Positions 38,842 through 47,283 of a stretch of DNA of 64,000 nt are shown piece by piece. The stretch is taken from the NCBI RefSeq assembly GCF_006381105.1, contig NZ_VDET01000014.1:144753-208752 (forward strand), written 5' to 3'. Each line of letters starts with the position of its first letter. The stretch's first letter is position 1. The notes under the pieces were generated by a model. The model ran no database searches. It was given only the letters and a program-made list of their open reading frames with translations, and was not told the origin of the DNA. The translations under genes and the position numbers were made by a program. Source of the DNA: Flavicella sediminum. Lineage in GTDB: Bacteria > Bacteroidota > Bacteroidia > Flavobacteriales > Flavobacteriaceae.

Positions 38842-39405
38842 TTATACAATTTTGTCCAATGTTTTTCGATTCCAATCTTTTGCCGTTTTATAGGCGGTCA
38901 TAGATAAACCTGTAATGAGTTTAAACTGCTTGGCTAAATGACTACTACTTTTGTAATTTAATGTGTAGGCTATTTCTGAAAAAGTGAATTGTCCCATTTG
39001 TATCAACTCCTTTGCTTTTTCTATTTTTAAATGAATTACATATTTTTCAATCGTCATTCCCGCTTCCGTACTAAACAACTTGCTTATTACCGAATAATCT
39101 TTGTTTAAGTGAGTTGCTAAATAAGTAGATACTTTTACATCAAAACCTCCTTGTACAATAATCTTTTCTTGTAAAAGCTCTTTTGTTTTTTCTACTAGTA
39201 ATTCGGTATCACTTTTCATCATTTCAAAACCATTAGCCATGATGATTTTTTTAAAAGTTTCATAATCAGTTTTCGAAGAAATAGTGGCTACTATTTCTCC
39301 TAATTCAATTTTAGAAAAAGGAATAGCAGCTTTGGATAATTCTTGATGCAATACTTGCTTACACCGATCGCAAACCATATTTTTTATGTAAAACGTTTCT
39401 TCCAT
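38842..39405 (-). CDS. AraC-type regulator with N-terminal HMA-like domain, probable copper sensor
   Basis: 187 residues. The N-terminal 65 residues look like a small HMA fold with the metal motif MVCDRC (Cys12, Cys15). The last 105 residues are an AraC-type double helix-turn-helix (HLNKDYSVISKLFSTEAGMTIEKY, then FTFSEIAYTLNYKSSSHLAKQF). It lies inside the copper cluster, 12 bp after the TolC-like gene and 71 bp before CopA. Inference: metal binding at the HMA domain directly controls this cluster. It would be a cytosolic one-component sensor unlike CueR or CusRS. Confidence 0.85.
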   Translation of the reverse strand: MEETFYIKNMVCDRCKQVLHQELSKAAIPFSKIELGEIVATISSKTDYETFKKIIMANGFEMMKSDTELLVEKTKELLQEKIIVQGGFDVKVSTYLATHLNKDYSVISKLFSTEAGMTIEKYVIHLKIEKAKELIQMGQFTFSEIAYTLNYKSSSHLAKQFKLITGLSMTAYKTAKDWNRKTLDKIV

Positions 39406-39417
39406 GCTTTGAACTCT

Positions 39418-40671
39418 CTATTTTATTAAATAATTAATTACTGTAGACATTACATAGTATTTTTTAATAGCTTCTATTTGATTTACTTCAAACTTTAATT
39501 GCAATTCTTGAATGTCTAAAACATCCTTGAAATCAATGGTTCCTGTTTCGTAATTTTTAAGTAAAATCTCTTCAGCCTTAGTTGCCTGATGTCTATTTTT
39601 AGTTTGTGTTTCATAACTAATTCTGGCTTCTACTCTTCCTTTTACAGCACGGTCTAACAAGGTTTCTAATTTATTTAAACGTTCTTGTTTTTCCGAATAA
39701 ATTTCTTTTTGTTTTAATGCATTCTGTTTGCTTCTTGATTGGTATTTCTTATTAAAAATAGGAATAGATAGCGACACCATAGGCATGACAACATCTTTTC
39801 CATTATCGCTAAAATTTGTGTTTGGAATTTTTGATACATTGATATAATCCAAACCAAAACCAATCATAGGTTGTCTATCTTTTTGATTTAACAATTCCGA
39901 TTGTGTTACAGAGGTATACAACTTATCGTACTTTAACAATTCAGGATGTACCCCTAAGTTGTCTGAATGTAACTCCAACTCCTTACTTGGAATTTGCAAG
40001 GTAGTTTCCAACTCAACAGCAACCTCTTTAGCTCTATTTAACAACTTATTTAAAAGAGTTTGTTCTGCTAGAAATTGTTGTGCTAAAATTTGTTTTAACT
40101 GCTCAATATCATTAATTCTCATTTCTAGTCTTAGCACATCTACCACCGAAGCTTTTCCAACCTCTACAGAAGTTAATGCTAACTTTTTATAAGTCTTTAA
40201 TAAGGCTATGTTCTTTACAAATACTGCTTGTTTTTGCTGATTTGCATACAAGTTGTAATAAGCTTGCGATACTGAGCTGATTAATTTTCTTTTGGCAATC
40301 ACCAAATCTTCATACTTAGCATCTGCCAAAGAATTTGCATAATTTTCACGAGCTGTAAGGGTTCCAAACCAAGGCAACATTTGTTTTGCCGACAATTTAA
40401 AGCGTTGGGGACCTGTTTTGGTTTCTGGTTCACTCACAAAATATCCCACACTTAATTCTGTATTAGGCAGTGTTTGTGTCTCATTTGCTTGCTCTGCTAC
40501 AATTTGATGTTGCAATTCAAACTTTTGAATTTCGGGATTGTTTGCTAAACCTATTGCTATTAACTTTTCTAGTGATTGTGCATTCGCGAAGTGAAAAGTG
40601 AAAAGTGAAAAAGTAACAATCATCACTCTTCTCAAATTCACCCCTTTATTTTTATATTCTGATGTTGTCAT
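39418..40671 (-). CDS. TolC-like outer-membrane efflux channel (CusC role)
   Basis: 417 residues, with the repeated coiled-coil pattern of the outer-membrane factor family. The frame starts at ATG 40671; an in-frame ATG at 40623 begins a more typical signal peptide (MIVTFSLFTFHFANAQ). The hydrophobic core of that signal peptide is encoded by copies of the 7-bp repeat found also at 40966 and 43531. It serves the CusA-CusB pump of this cluster. Confidence 0.88.
   Translation of the reverse strand: MTTSEYKNKGVNLRRVMIVTFSLFTFHFANAQSLEKLIAIGLANNPEIQKFELQHQIVAEQANETQTLPNTELSVGYFVSEPETKTGPQRFKLSAKQMLPWFGTLTARENYANSLADAKYEDLVIAKRKLISSVSQAYYNLYANQQKQAVFVKNIALLKTYKKLALTSVEVGKASVVDVLRLEMRINDIEQLKQILAQQFLAEQTLLNKLLNRAKEVAVELETTLQIPSKELELHSDNLGVHPELLKYDKLYTSVTQSELLNQKDRQPMIGFGLDYINVSKIPNTNFSDNGKDVVMPMVSLSIPIFNKKYQSRSKQNALKQKEIYSEKQERLNKLETLLDRAVKGRVEARISYETQTKNRHQATKAEEILLKNYETGTIDFKDVLDIQELQLKFEVNQIEAIKKYYVMSTVINYLIK
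40589..40614 (-). repeat. Short array of the CACTTTT heptamer inside the TolC-like signal-peptide coding region
   Basis: Two full AAAAGTG units (plus strand) with partial units at both sides. The orientation is opposite to the large array at 40966-41119. It encodes residues TFSLFTFHF of the TolC-like protein. Confidence 0.8.
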
Positions 40672-40737
40672 TTTACATTCTTGATTTTGTGGTTTTAATA
40701 CTACTTACCAACATTGCCGTTAATTATTTACATTGAT

Positions 40738-40929
40738 TCAATAAAAATTCATGATTTTTAGTTTCCATACAAATTCAGCTTCACGAATAAGAGCTCCAAT
40801 TGCAGTTCCACTCCTTAAAAGTTGTTTGCTTAAAACATATTCTTTTTTTTCAGAAATCAATAATTGAGAAAGCTTTACTATATGAATAGCAAAAACATAA
40901 CTTTTGGTTTTTAAAACACTCTCTTTCAT
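40738..40929 (-). pseudogene. Remnant of a four-helix-bundle (S23 / 23S rRNA intervening-sequence type) protein
   Basis: 63 residues from the ATG at 40929. The family signature is clear in the first 50 residues (VLKTKSYVFAIHIVKLSQLL, then QLLRSGTAIGALIREAEF), but the protein stops about 15 residues later, whereas family members are about 115-125 residues. The C-terminal half, normally starting after the AEF segment, is missing, probably through an internal deletion. It sits between the TolC-like and CusA-like genes, with heptamer repeats on both sides. Confidence 0.75.
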
Positions 40930-40965
40930 AGCGCATTTGTTTTTAGATCTTATTTTTAACTTTTT

Positions 40966-41119
40966 CACTTATCACTTATCACTTATCACTTATCACTTTT
41001 CACTTATCACCTCTCACTTCCCACTTATCACTTTTCACTTTTCACTTTTCACTTCCCACTTCCCACTTTTCACTTATCACTTTTCACTTTTCACCTATCA
41101 CTTTCCACTTATCACTTTT
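40966..41119. repeat. Tandem array of 22 seven-bp units (CACTTAT / CACTTTT type)
   Basis: Twenty-two consecutive heptamers in perfect 7-bp register. All begin CAC, with variants CACTTAT, CACTTTT, CACTTCC, CACTTTC, CACCTCT and CACCTAT. There are no spacers, so it is not CRISPR. The right end overlaps the last codons and stop of the CusA-like gene and so encodes its C-terminal tail. Confidence 0.95.
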
Positions 41120-44100
41120 AACTTTCATCTCTTCTCTCCAGCTATACAGTACAGGTACAATAAAATAAGAAGTAATATCAATCACCATTCCCCCAAAAAT
41201 GGGAATTGCCATAGGAATCATAATATCGCTTCCTTTTCCTGTGGATGTTAATACAGGTAACAAAGCCAATATGGTGGTTACCGTGGTCATTAAACAAGGT
41301 CTAATTCTTTTTTTAGCTGCATGCAAAGCTGCTGTTCTAATTTCATTTTTAGTTGTTGGTTTTTCTCTATCAAAAGACTGGGTTAAATAGGTAGCCATCA
41401 CCACTCCGTCATCTGTAGCAATTCCAAACAAAGCAATAAATCCAACCCAAACAGCCACACTTAAATTCACCGTTTTGATGTTAAAGAGCGTTCTCATATT
41501 TTCTCCAAACAACTCAAAGTTTAAAAACCAATCTTGACCATACAACCAAATCATAATAAATCCTCCTGCAAAAGCAACAGCAATTCCTGTAAATACCATT
41601 AAGGAAGTTGTCATTGATTTGAACTGGAAATACAAAATCAAAAAGATAATGGCTAAAGCCAAAGGCACAACAATACTTAATGTCTTTTCCGCTCTTAACT
41701 GATTCTCATAGGTTCCTGTAAATTGATAATTGACTCCTTTGGGAATTTTTAAAACTCCTGCCTCTATTTTTTGTTGCAACAAAGCCTGTGCATTTTCTAC
41801 CACATCTACCTCTGCAAAACCTTCTAATTTATCAAACAATACATAGCCCACTAAAAAAGTATCTTCACTTTTTATGACTTGTGGCCCTTGCTCGTAACGA
41901 ATGTCTACCAAATCTCCCAAAGGAACTGGACTTCCATTGTCTACAGGCACATAAATATTTTTTAAATCGTTAGGATGATTGCGTAATTCCCTAGGGTAAC
42001 GAACTCTTACATGGTAACGCTCTCTACCTTCTACCGTTTGTGTTAAGGGCATTCCCCCCACAGCTACTTTTAATACATCTTGAACCTGTGCGATAGAAAT
42101 TCCATATCTCGCAATTTTTTCTCGATCAATATCAATTAACAAATAGGGCTTTCCAACAATTCTATCGGCAAAAACGGCTTCTACTTTTACACCTTCTACC
42201 TCTTTTAGAATGCTTTCCAATTGCATTCCAAAAGCTTCAATTTGTTTTAAGTCTTGCCCTTTAACTTTAATTCCCATAGGTGCACGCATTCCTGTTTGCA
42301 ACATCACCAATCGGGTTTCTATGGGTTGTAGTTTTGGGGCTGAAGTAACTCCTGGTAATTGGGTAACGCGAACAATTTCTTTCCAAATATCATCTGGAGA
42401 TTGTATTTGGGGTCTCCAATTTCTATAAAACTCACCGTTGTCATCTTCAATTAATTGCTGATTGTTGATTTTGGTAATAGTTGTATTTTCTGTATTATTA
42501 GGATTCGCAATCAAGCCACCATCTTTTAAGACAAACAACCCTTCTTTATTCACTTTGTAGCGTTGTCTTTTTCCTTTGGCATTACGCATGTATTCCGATT
42601 TGTACTGAATCATGTTTTCGTACATAGACAAAGGAGCTGGGTCTAAGGCAGATTCTGTTCTACCCGCTTTTCCTACCACGGTTTCTATTTCTGGAAGTGT
42701 AGCCACTGCCATGTCTAGTTGCTGCAATACACGTTTGTTTTCTTCCACTCCCGCATGAGGCAAAGAAGTAGGCATGAGTAAAAAAGAACCTTCATTTAAA
42801 GAAGGCATAAATTCTTTACCTGTATTTTTTAAAATCCAAATTCCAGATAGTAAAACCGTTGTTGGAATTATTAAAAACAGCAATTTGTTGGCCAATGCCC
42901 ATTGTAAAATACGACCGTAATACATTCTAAAAACCGAAAAGGTTCCTAAAATTCCAAAACAAAGGATGGAGACAAATACTAAGTTGATTAAAATACCTCT
43001 ATCAAAACCTAAAGGTCTCCAATACTCAGCCAATAAGAACACAATGGCAACAGACGAAATACTAATGTTAATTGTATTTTTATCAAATGAAAAATTCATT
43101 TTCATCAAGCTGAACCTATATGCCCCTTTTTTAAAAAACAGACCATTCAATCCAAAAGCTATCAACACCAGTCCCAACCAATTCCCTAGAACAATAATGG
43201 CAATTCCGGCAAGTACTAAAGCTCCATGAATGATTATATTAAATTGTTTTTTGATTTTGGTTTTTCTAAATAAAAATGCAGCAAATGGGGGGATTAAAAA
43301 TAAGGCAATCACCAAAGAAGCTGCTAAAGCCATGGTTTTTGTAAAAGCCAAAGGTCTAAACAATTTTCCTTCTGCACCTATCATGGTAAAAACGGGTACA
43401 AAACTAATTATGGTGGTCATAACTGCGGTTACAATAGCTCCAGACACTTCTGCTGTGGCTTTGTAAACAATTTCATTAATCGTTAATTCTGGAGCTAGAT
43501 TTAGCTTGTCGAAGTCTCCTTTTAATTTATCACTTTTCACTTTACGTTTTTCACTTTCCTGATCCAAATGACGAATCATGTTTTCAGCTAAAATAACTCC
43601 CACATCTACCATGGTACCAATTGCTATGGCAATACCCGACAAAGCCACAATGTTGGCATCTACATGAAATAGTTTCATGCTAATAAAAACCATCAATACA
43701 GCTACGGGTAACAGTCCAGAAATCAATAAAGAAGCTCTTAAATTAAAAACCATTACAATAATCACCAAAATGGTAATTAGTATTTCTAAAACCAAAGCCT
43801 CGTTTAAGGTGGCTAAAGTTTCGTGAATCAATTCTGTACGGTCGTAAAAAGGAACAATGGTTAACTGAGAAGTACGACCATCTGCCAATACTTTAGAAGG
43901 CAAACCTCCTTTTAATTCCTCTATTTTGGTTTTTACATCGTTAATCACCTCCATAGGATTGGCTCCATATCTTGCCACCACAACTCCTCCAACAACTTCT
44001 GCACCTTCTTTATCTAGCAATCCTCTACGTGCTGCGGGCCCTAAAGAAATTTTAGCAATGTCTTTTAAACGAATTGCTGTAAACTCCTTAGAAGCTACCA

Positions 44101-44893
44101 CAGCGTTTTCTAAGTCGTTAATAGATTTTAAATACCCCAAACCACGAACTAAATATTCTGCTTGGTTAATTTCTAAAGTTTGTGCTCCAATATCTTGATT
44201 GCTATCTTTTACCGCTTTTACAACCTGATTTAAAGTGATGTTGTATTGTCTCATTTTTTCAGGGTCTACATCAACCTGATATTCTTGTACATAGCCCCCA
44301 ATAGAAGCGACTTCTGAAACTCCACTTGCCGATGACAAGGCATACTTTACATAATAGTCTTGAATGCTTCGCAACTCATGTAAATCCCATCCACCGGTGA
44401 CTTTTCCTTCGGCATCTCTTCCTTCTAAGGTATACCAATAAATTTGACCCAAACCTGTAGCATCGGGTCCTAAAGTAGGATTGATTCCTTGAGGTAATAA
44501 ATTGGTAGGCAAAGAATTTAGCTTTTCTAAAATTCGACTACGAGACCAATAAAACTCTATATCTTCATCAAAAATGATGTAAATACTAGAAAAGCCAAAC
44601 ATAGAGGAACTACGAATGGTTTTAACACCAGGAATTCCTAATAAAGAACTTGTTAAAGGATAGGTAATTTGATCTTCTATATCTTGAGGGGATCTCCCCT
44701 CCCATTTTGTGAAAACAATTTGTTGATTTTCTCCAATATCTGGAATGGCATCCACAGCCACAGGGTTGCTAGGTAAGAAACCTGTATCCCAAGCAAAAGG
44801 TGAATTTACAGTTCCCCAACCTATGAATAAGACCAGCAACAATACGGCTACCAACTTATTTTCTATAAAAAATTTAATGCTTTTATTCAGCAT
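41084..44893 (-). CDS. cusA: CusA/CzcA-family heavy-metal RND efflux pump
   Basis: 1269 residues from the ATG at 44893. The frame is open to 44950, but the conserved N-terminus LNKSIKFFIENKLVAVLLL follows the inner ATG. It has the usual RND plan: one transmembrane helix, a large periplasmic loop, a helix bundle, and the second half repeated. Family motifs include GAIVTAVMTTIISFVPVF and TTIISF-type helices near 470-490 and KKRIRPCLMTTVTTILALLP near the end. It is longer than E. coli CusA (about 1047), with an extra membrane segment near 545-650, common in Bacteroidota. Two stretches are encoded by the heptamer repeat: KRKVKSDKLKGDFDKL near residue 455 and the tail KVKSDKWKVIGEK. Predicted substrate Cu(I)/Ag(I). 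Confidence 0.92.
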   Translation of the reverse strand: MLNKSIKFFIENKLVAVLLLVLFIGWGTVNSPFAWDTGFLPSNPVAVDAIPDIGENQQIVFTKWEGRSPQDIEDQITYPLTSSLLGIPGVKTIRSSSMFGFSSIYIIFDEDIEFYWSRSRILEKLNSLPTNLLPQGINPTLGPDATGLGQIYWYTLEGRDAEGKVTGGWDLHELRSIQDYYVKYALSSASGVSEVASIGGYVQEYQVDVDPEKMRQYNITLNQVVKAVKDSNQDIGAQTLEINQAEYLVRGLGYLKSINDLENAVVASKEFTAIRLKDIAKISLGPAARRGLLDKEGAEVVGGVVVARYGANPMEVINDVKTKIEELKGGLPSKVLADGRTSQLTIVPFYDRTELIHETLATLNEALVLEILITILVIIVMVFNLRASLLISGLLPVAVLMVFISMKLFHVDANIVALSGIAIAIGTMVDVGVILAENMIRHLDQESEKRKVKSDKLKGDFDKLNLAPELTINEIVYKATAEVSGAIVTAVMTTIISFVPVFTMIGAEGKLFRPLAFTKTMALAASLVIALFLIPPFAAFLFRKTKIKKQFNIIIHGALVLAGIAIIVLGNWLGLVLIAFGLNGLFFKKGAYRFSLMKMNFSFDKNTINISISSVAIVFLLAEYWRPLGFDRGILINLVFVSILCFGILGTFSVFRMYYGRILQWALANKLLFLIIPTTVLLSGIWILKNTGKEFMPSLNEGSFLLMPTSLPHAGVEENKRVLQQLDMAVATLPEIETVVGKAGRTESALDPAPLSMYENMIQYKSEYMRNAKGKRQRYKVNKEGLFVLKDGGLIANPNNTENTTITKINNQQLIEDDNGEFYRNWRPQIQSPDDIWKEIVRVTQLPGVTSAPKLQPIETRLVMLQTGMRAPMGIKVKGQDLKQIEAFGMQLESILKEVEGVKVEAVFADRIVGKPYLLIDIDREKIARYGISIAQVQDVLKVAVGGMPLTQTVEGRERYHVRVRYPRELRNHPNDLKNIYVPVDNGSPVPLGDLVDIRYEQGPQVIKSEDTFLVGYVLFDKLEGFAEVDVVENAQALLQQKIEAGVLKIPKGVNYQFTGTYENQLRAEKTLSIVVPLALAIIFLILYFQFKSMTTSLMVFTGIAVAFAGGFIMIWLYGQDWFLNFELFGENMRTLFNIKTVNLSVAVWVGFIALFGIATDDGVVMATYLTQSFDREKPTTKNEIRTAALHAAKKRIRPCLMTTVTTILALLPVLTSTGKGSDIMIPMAIPIFGGMVIDITSYFIVPVLYSWREEMKVKSDKWKVIGEK
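43531..43558. repeat. Four in-register heptamers inside the CusA-like gene
   Basis: CACTTTT, CACTTTA, CGTTTTT and CACTTTC in succession, same orientation as the array at 40966. On the minus strand they encode part of a charged loop (ESEKRKVKSDK) in the CusA-like protein. Confidence 0.75.
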
Positions 44894-45008
44894 GATTTTG
44901 AAATTTGAAACAATGAGACATAGATGTTCTAAAAACATCAGATACAACAAAACATCCTTATGCTTGTGAACTACACATCATAGGATACAAAGGTCTATTG
45001 AAAAAAAA

Positions 45009-45419
45009 TCAAATTAAATAAGATTCATCAAGCTTAAATAGTTGCTTGGCGACTAGGGGAGGGGCATATTGCTCAAAAGTATTGTTAGAAGAAGATTCTT
45101 CAGATACGTGTAATGAAGTATATACAAAAGCAATAATAAATTGTTGTTGCTCTAGGTTTAATTTTTCAAAGGAAGACTTCAAATCGTCTTGTCCATCTAG
45201 TACAATTTGTTTGTCGGAACAACAGCTTTTTGATTGAACAACGGGACAGTCATTATTATGGATGTCCACATCCATACCACAGGATTCTGTTTTGTTTTGA
45301 AGGGAATAATCAACCATTGTATCTCCACAAAAATGCATGTCTACCTTAAATGACATCGTAGAGAATACGACCACTAAAGTCATGAGTACAGCTGTTATTT
45401 TATGGATGGCTTTTTTCAT
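45009..45419 (-). CDS. HYC_CC_PP family exported protein
   Basis: 136 residues from the ATG at 45419; a GTG start at 45428 is possible but less likely. It has a hydrophobic N-terminal helix (LMTLVVVFS), then the family landmarks MHFCGD (Cys31), a CGMD and NNDCP cysteine region, SKSCC, and YAPPLV near the end. The family is Bacteroidota-specific with no established function. The cysteine and methionine content and its place as first gene of the copper cluster suggest periplasmic copper handling. Confidence 0.75.
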   Translation of the reverse strand: MKKAIHKITAVLMTLVVVFSTMSFKVDMHFCGDTMVDYSLQNKTESCGMDVDIHNNDCPVVQSKSCCSDKQIVLDGQDDLKSSFEKLNLEQQQFIIAFVYTSLHVSEESSSNNTFEQYAPPLVAKQLFKLDESYLI

Positions 45420-45745
45420 TCTGAACACAAAGGTAGTTTAAATGTGTAAAATAGAATTTAAATTGTTGTTAAAATTCTAAAAAGGATGAGGTGTTTTTGT
45501 AGCTGTTTAAGAATTGTTTATTTTTTGATCACTTAATAAATTTTTAAGATGAGTTCCTTGAATTAAAATAAGTTTAAATGAAAAAATGTCATTTATTTTC
45601 ATGGAAATCTGACAATTTTTCATTCAATTGTATGTAAAACAGAAAGAAAACAGGCTTTTTTTATTTTGGTATTTTCTTTGCCTCAAGAAAACCGAAATCG
45701 ATAAGATTTCAATTTGAAAAATGTTTAATTTAAAATTTTATAGTT
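45420..45745. other. Divergent intergenic region between the copper cluster and the Hsp20 gene
   Basis: 326 bp. On the minus strand an exact -7 box TACCTTTG (45428-45435) lies 8 bp before the HYC_CC_PP ATG, implying a very short leader. The Hsp20 side is AT-rich without a clear box. No gene or hairpin that I can support. Confidence 0.45.
45428..45435 (-). promoter_or_regulatory. Candidate -7 promoter box of the copper cluster (TACCTTTG)
   Basis: An exact TAnnTTTG octamer on the minus strand, so close to the ATG at 45419 that the transcript would start only a few bases before it. A -33 element is not evident. If used, it would compete with the alternative GTG start at 45428. Confidence 0.4.
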
Positions 45746-46222
45746 ATGAGCAACTTAGTACATGTTCCTAAAAATGGAAGTTTAGCAAACACAAATTCAA
45801 AAGCAAATTTCACTAATTTATCTAGTTTATTAGATGATCTCTTCAATAGAGATTTACCAAGTGTATCCACCTCTAATTTTATTTCAAAGGATAGCTTACC
45901 AAAAGTAAATATCAAAGAGGCTGCAGATAAATTTGTTTTAGAAATGGCCGTTCCAGGTTTAAAAAAATCTGATTTTAAAATTGATATAGATCATAAAGTG
46001 TTGGCTATTTTTACGGAACTAAAAGAAGAAAAAGAAGAAGAAAAGGAGAACTACACGAGACGAGAGTTTGGTTTTTCTTCCTTTAAAAGAACTTTTACCT
46101 TACCCGATAGTGTGGATGATGAAAAAATTAATGCTACGTATAAGGACGGTATTTTAAGTATCCTTTTACCTAAGAGAGAGGAGGCTAAGCAGAAACCTGC
46201 CAGAAGTGTTAAAATTTTATAA
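45746..46222 (+). CDS. Hsp20 / alpha-crystallin small heat-shock protein
   Basis: 158 residues. The alpha-crystallin domain spans about 50-145, with the PGLKKSDFKI strand and the terminal ATYKDGILSILLPK motif (family consensus AxxxGvL). An IxI/V-like C-terminal motif (VKIL) closes the protein. ATP-independent holdase chaperone in the cytoplasm. Monocistronic, with a terminator directly after it. Confidence 0.95.
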   Translation: MSNLVHVPKNGSLANTNSKANFTNLSSLLDDLFNRDLPSVSTSNFISKDSLPKVNIKEAADKFVLEMAVPGLKKSDFKIDIDHKVLAIFTELKEEKEEEKENYTRREFGFSSFKRTFTLPDSVDDEKINATYKDGILSILLPKREEAKQKPARSVKIL

Positions 46223-46245
46223 GGATACTTATTTTAAAAATGAAT

Positions 46246-46278
46246 AAAAAAAAGAGGCTGTTAATTCAGCCTTTTTTT
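46246..46278. terminator. Bidirectional terminator between convergent genes
   Basis: Stem GGCTG (46256-46260) / CAGCC (46267-46271), extended on both sides by A-run pairing with T-run. It serves Hsp20 on the plus strand and the phosphoesterase on the minus strand. Confidence 0.85.
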
Positions 46279-46297
46279 ATTTCCAGATGCGTATCTA

Positions 46298-47140
46298 TTA
46301 AGCCTTGTCTAATTCAAATAAGGTAATTTCAGGCCGAACATTCATGCGTACTTGCCATAAATGACCTAAAGCTCTGTTTATGTATAAAGTTCTATTATTT
46401 GATAAGTCAAATTTTCCTGCGGAATATCTTTTGTTTTCTACAGGTAAAATTGGAGGTGGAAGAAAAGGAGGTTTTACTTGCCCACCGTGCGTGTGACCTG
46501 CAAGGATCCAACTGTTAAAATCATTCCAAATATTTAAATCACAAACATCTGGATTGTGACACAGTACAATATTGGCTTCGTTTTTATTTGTGTTAAGTAA
46601 TGCTTTTTCAGGCTGAAAATTAGTTCCCCAAAAATCATCAATACCAATTATATTAAGTCCATTGGCCGATTTTTGTTCATTTCTTAACATGTCAATTCCT
46701 GCATCTTCTAAAATAGCAACTATGGTATCGGCTACATCATTTTCTAGCCAGTCTTCTCCATAATCATGATTCCCTAAAACGCCAAAAGTACCAAGGTTTC
46801 CTTTGACACTGTTTTTCATGACGGTAGTTAATTGATCAAATTGCTCTTTGTTTTCATAATGTACAAAATCACCTGTATAAACCACATAGTCGGGGTTTAG
46901 TTTTTGGGCTTTTACAAAAGATTCGATGATAAAATTATAGTCAAATCTGTTACCTACATGGATATCGCTAATTTGCATAAGCGTTTTTCCAACTAGGTTT
47001 TTAGGTAAATTTTTTACAGGCATTTTGAGCTTTACAAACTCCAGCCAAAATGGTTCTATTTTATAAGAATAAAGTGCCGTAAGAAATCCTAATCCGATGG
47101 TACTTAGAATTCCTTTTTTAATAAATTTTCTTCTCTTCAA
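46298..47140 (-). CDS. Membrane-anchored calcineurin-like metallophosphoesterase (YaeI/LpxG-like)
   Basis: 280 residues. An Arg/Lys-rich N-terminus and one transmembrane helix (about 10-25) precede a two-metal phosphoesterase domain with all motifs: DIHVG (Asp59, His61), GDF (Asp91), GNHD (Asn124, His125), His195 and GHTHGGQ (His216, His218). Relatives include E. coli YaeI and chlamydial LpxG, which removes UMP from UDP-diacylglucosamine in lipid A synthesis. The next gene upstream is an LpxD paralogue, so a lipid A role is possible but not shown. Confidence 0.9.
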   Translation of the reverse strand: MKRRKFIKKGILSTIGLGFLTALYSYKIEPFWLEFVKLKMPVKNLPKNLVGKTLMQISDIHVGNRFDYNFIIESFVKAQKLNPDYVVYTGDFVHYENKEQFDQLTTVMKNSVKGNLGTFGVLGNHDYGEDWLENDVADTIVAILEDAGIDMLRNEQKSANGLNIIGIDDFWGTNFQPEKALLNTNKNEANIVLCHNPDVCDLNIWNDFNSWILAGHTHGGQVKPPFLPPPILPVENKRYSAGKFDLSNNRTLYINRALGHLWQVRMNVRPEITLFELDKA

Positions 47141-47283
47141 TTTTTTTAATCAAATTTTTAAAGCAATTATGTGCTGTAATTATACAATAGAATTGTGATT
47201 TTTAGGAGAACTAAAATACGGAACTAATTTCATTTATAAATTTAGCAAATATTTTTTAGACCTTGTTGTAGAAAAAAAATGTG

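Noticed and set aside
40966..41119. Possible CRISPR array
   Set aside because: Units are 7 bp and directly adjacent, without spacers, and no cas gene is present.
40738..41119. Diversity-generating retroelement (four-helix bundle resembling Avd plus repeats)
   Set aside because: No reverse transcriptase or template/variable repeat pair is present in the window.
40904..41251. Plus-strand frame translating to repeated SLITYHF-type units
   Set aside because: It is only the heptamer array read in one frame. A 7-bp unit cycles through all three frames, so every frame looks repetitive.
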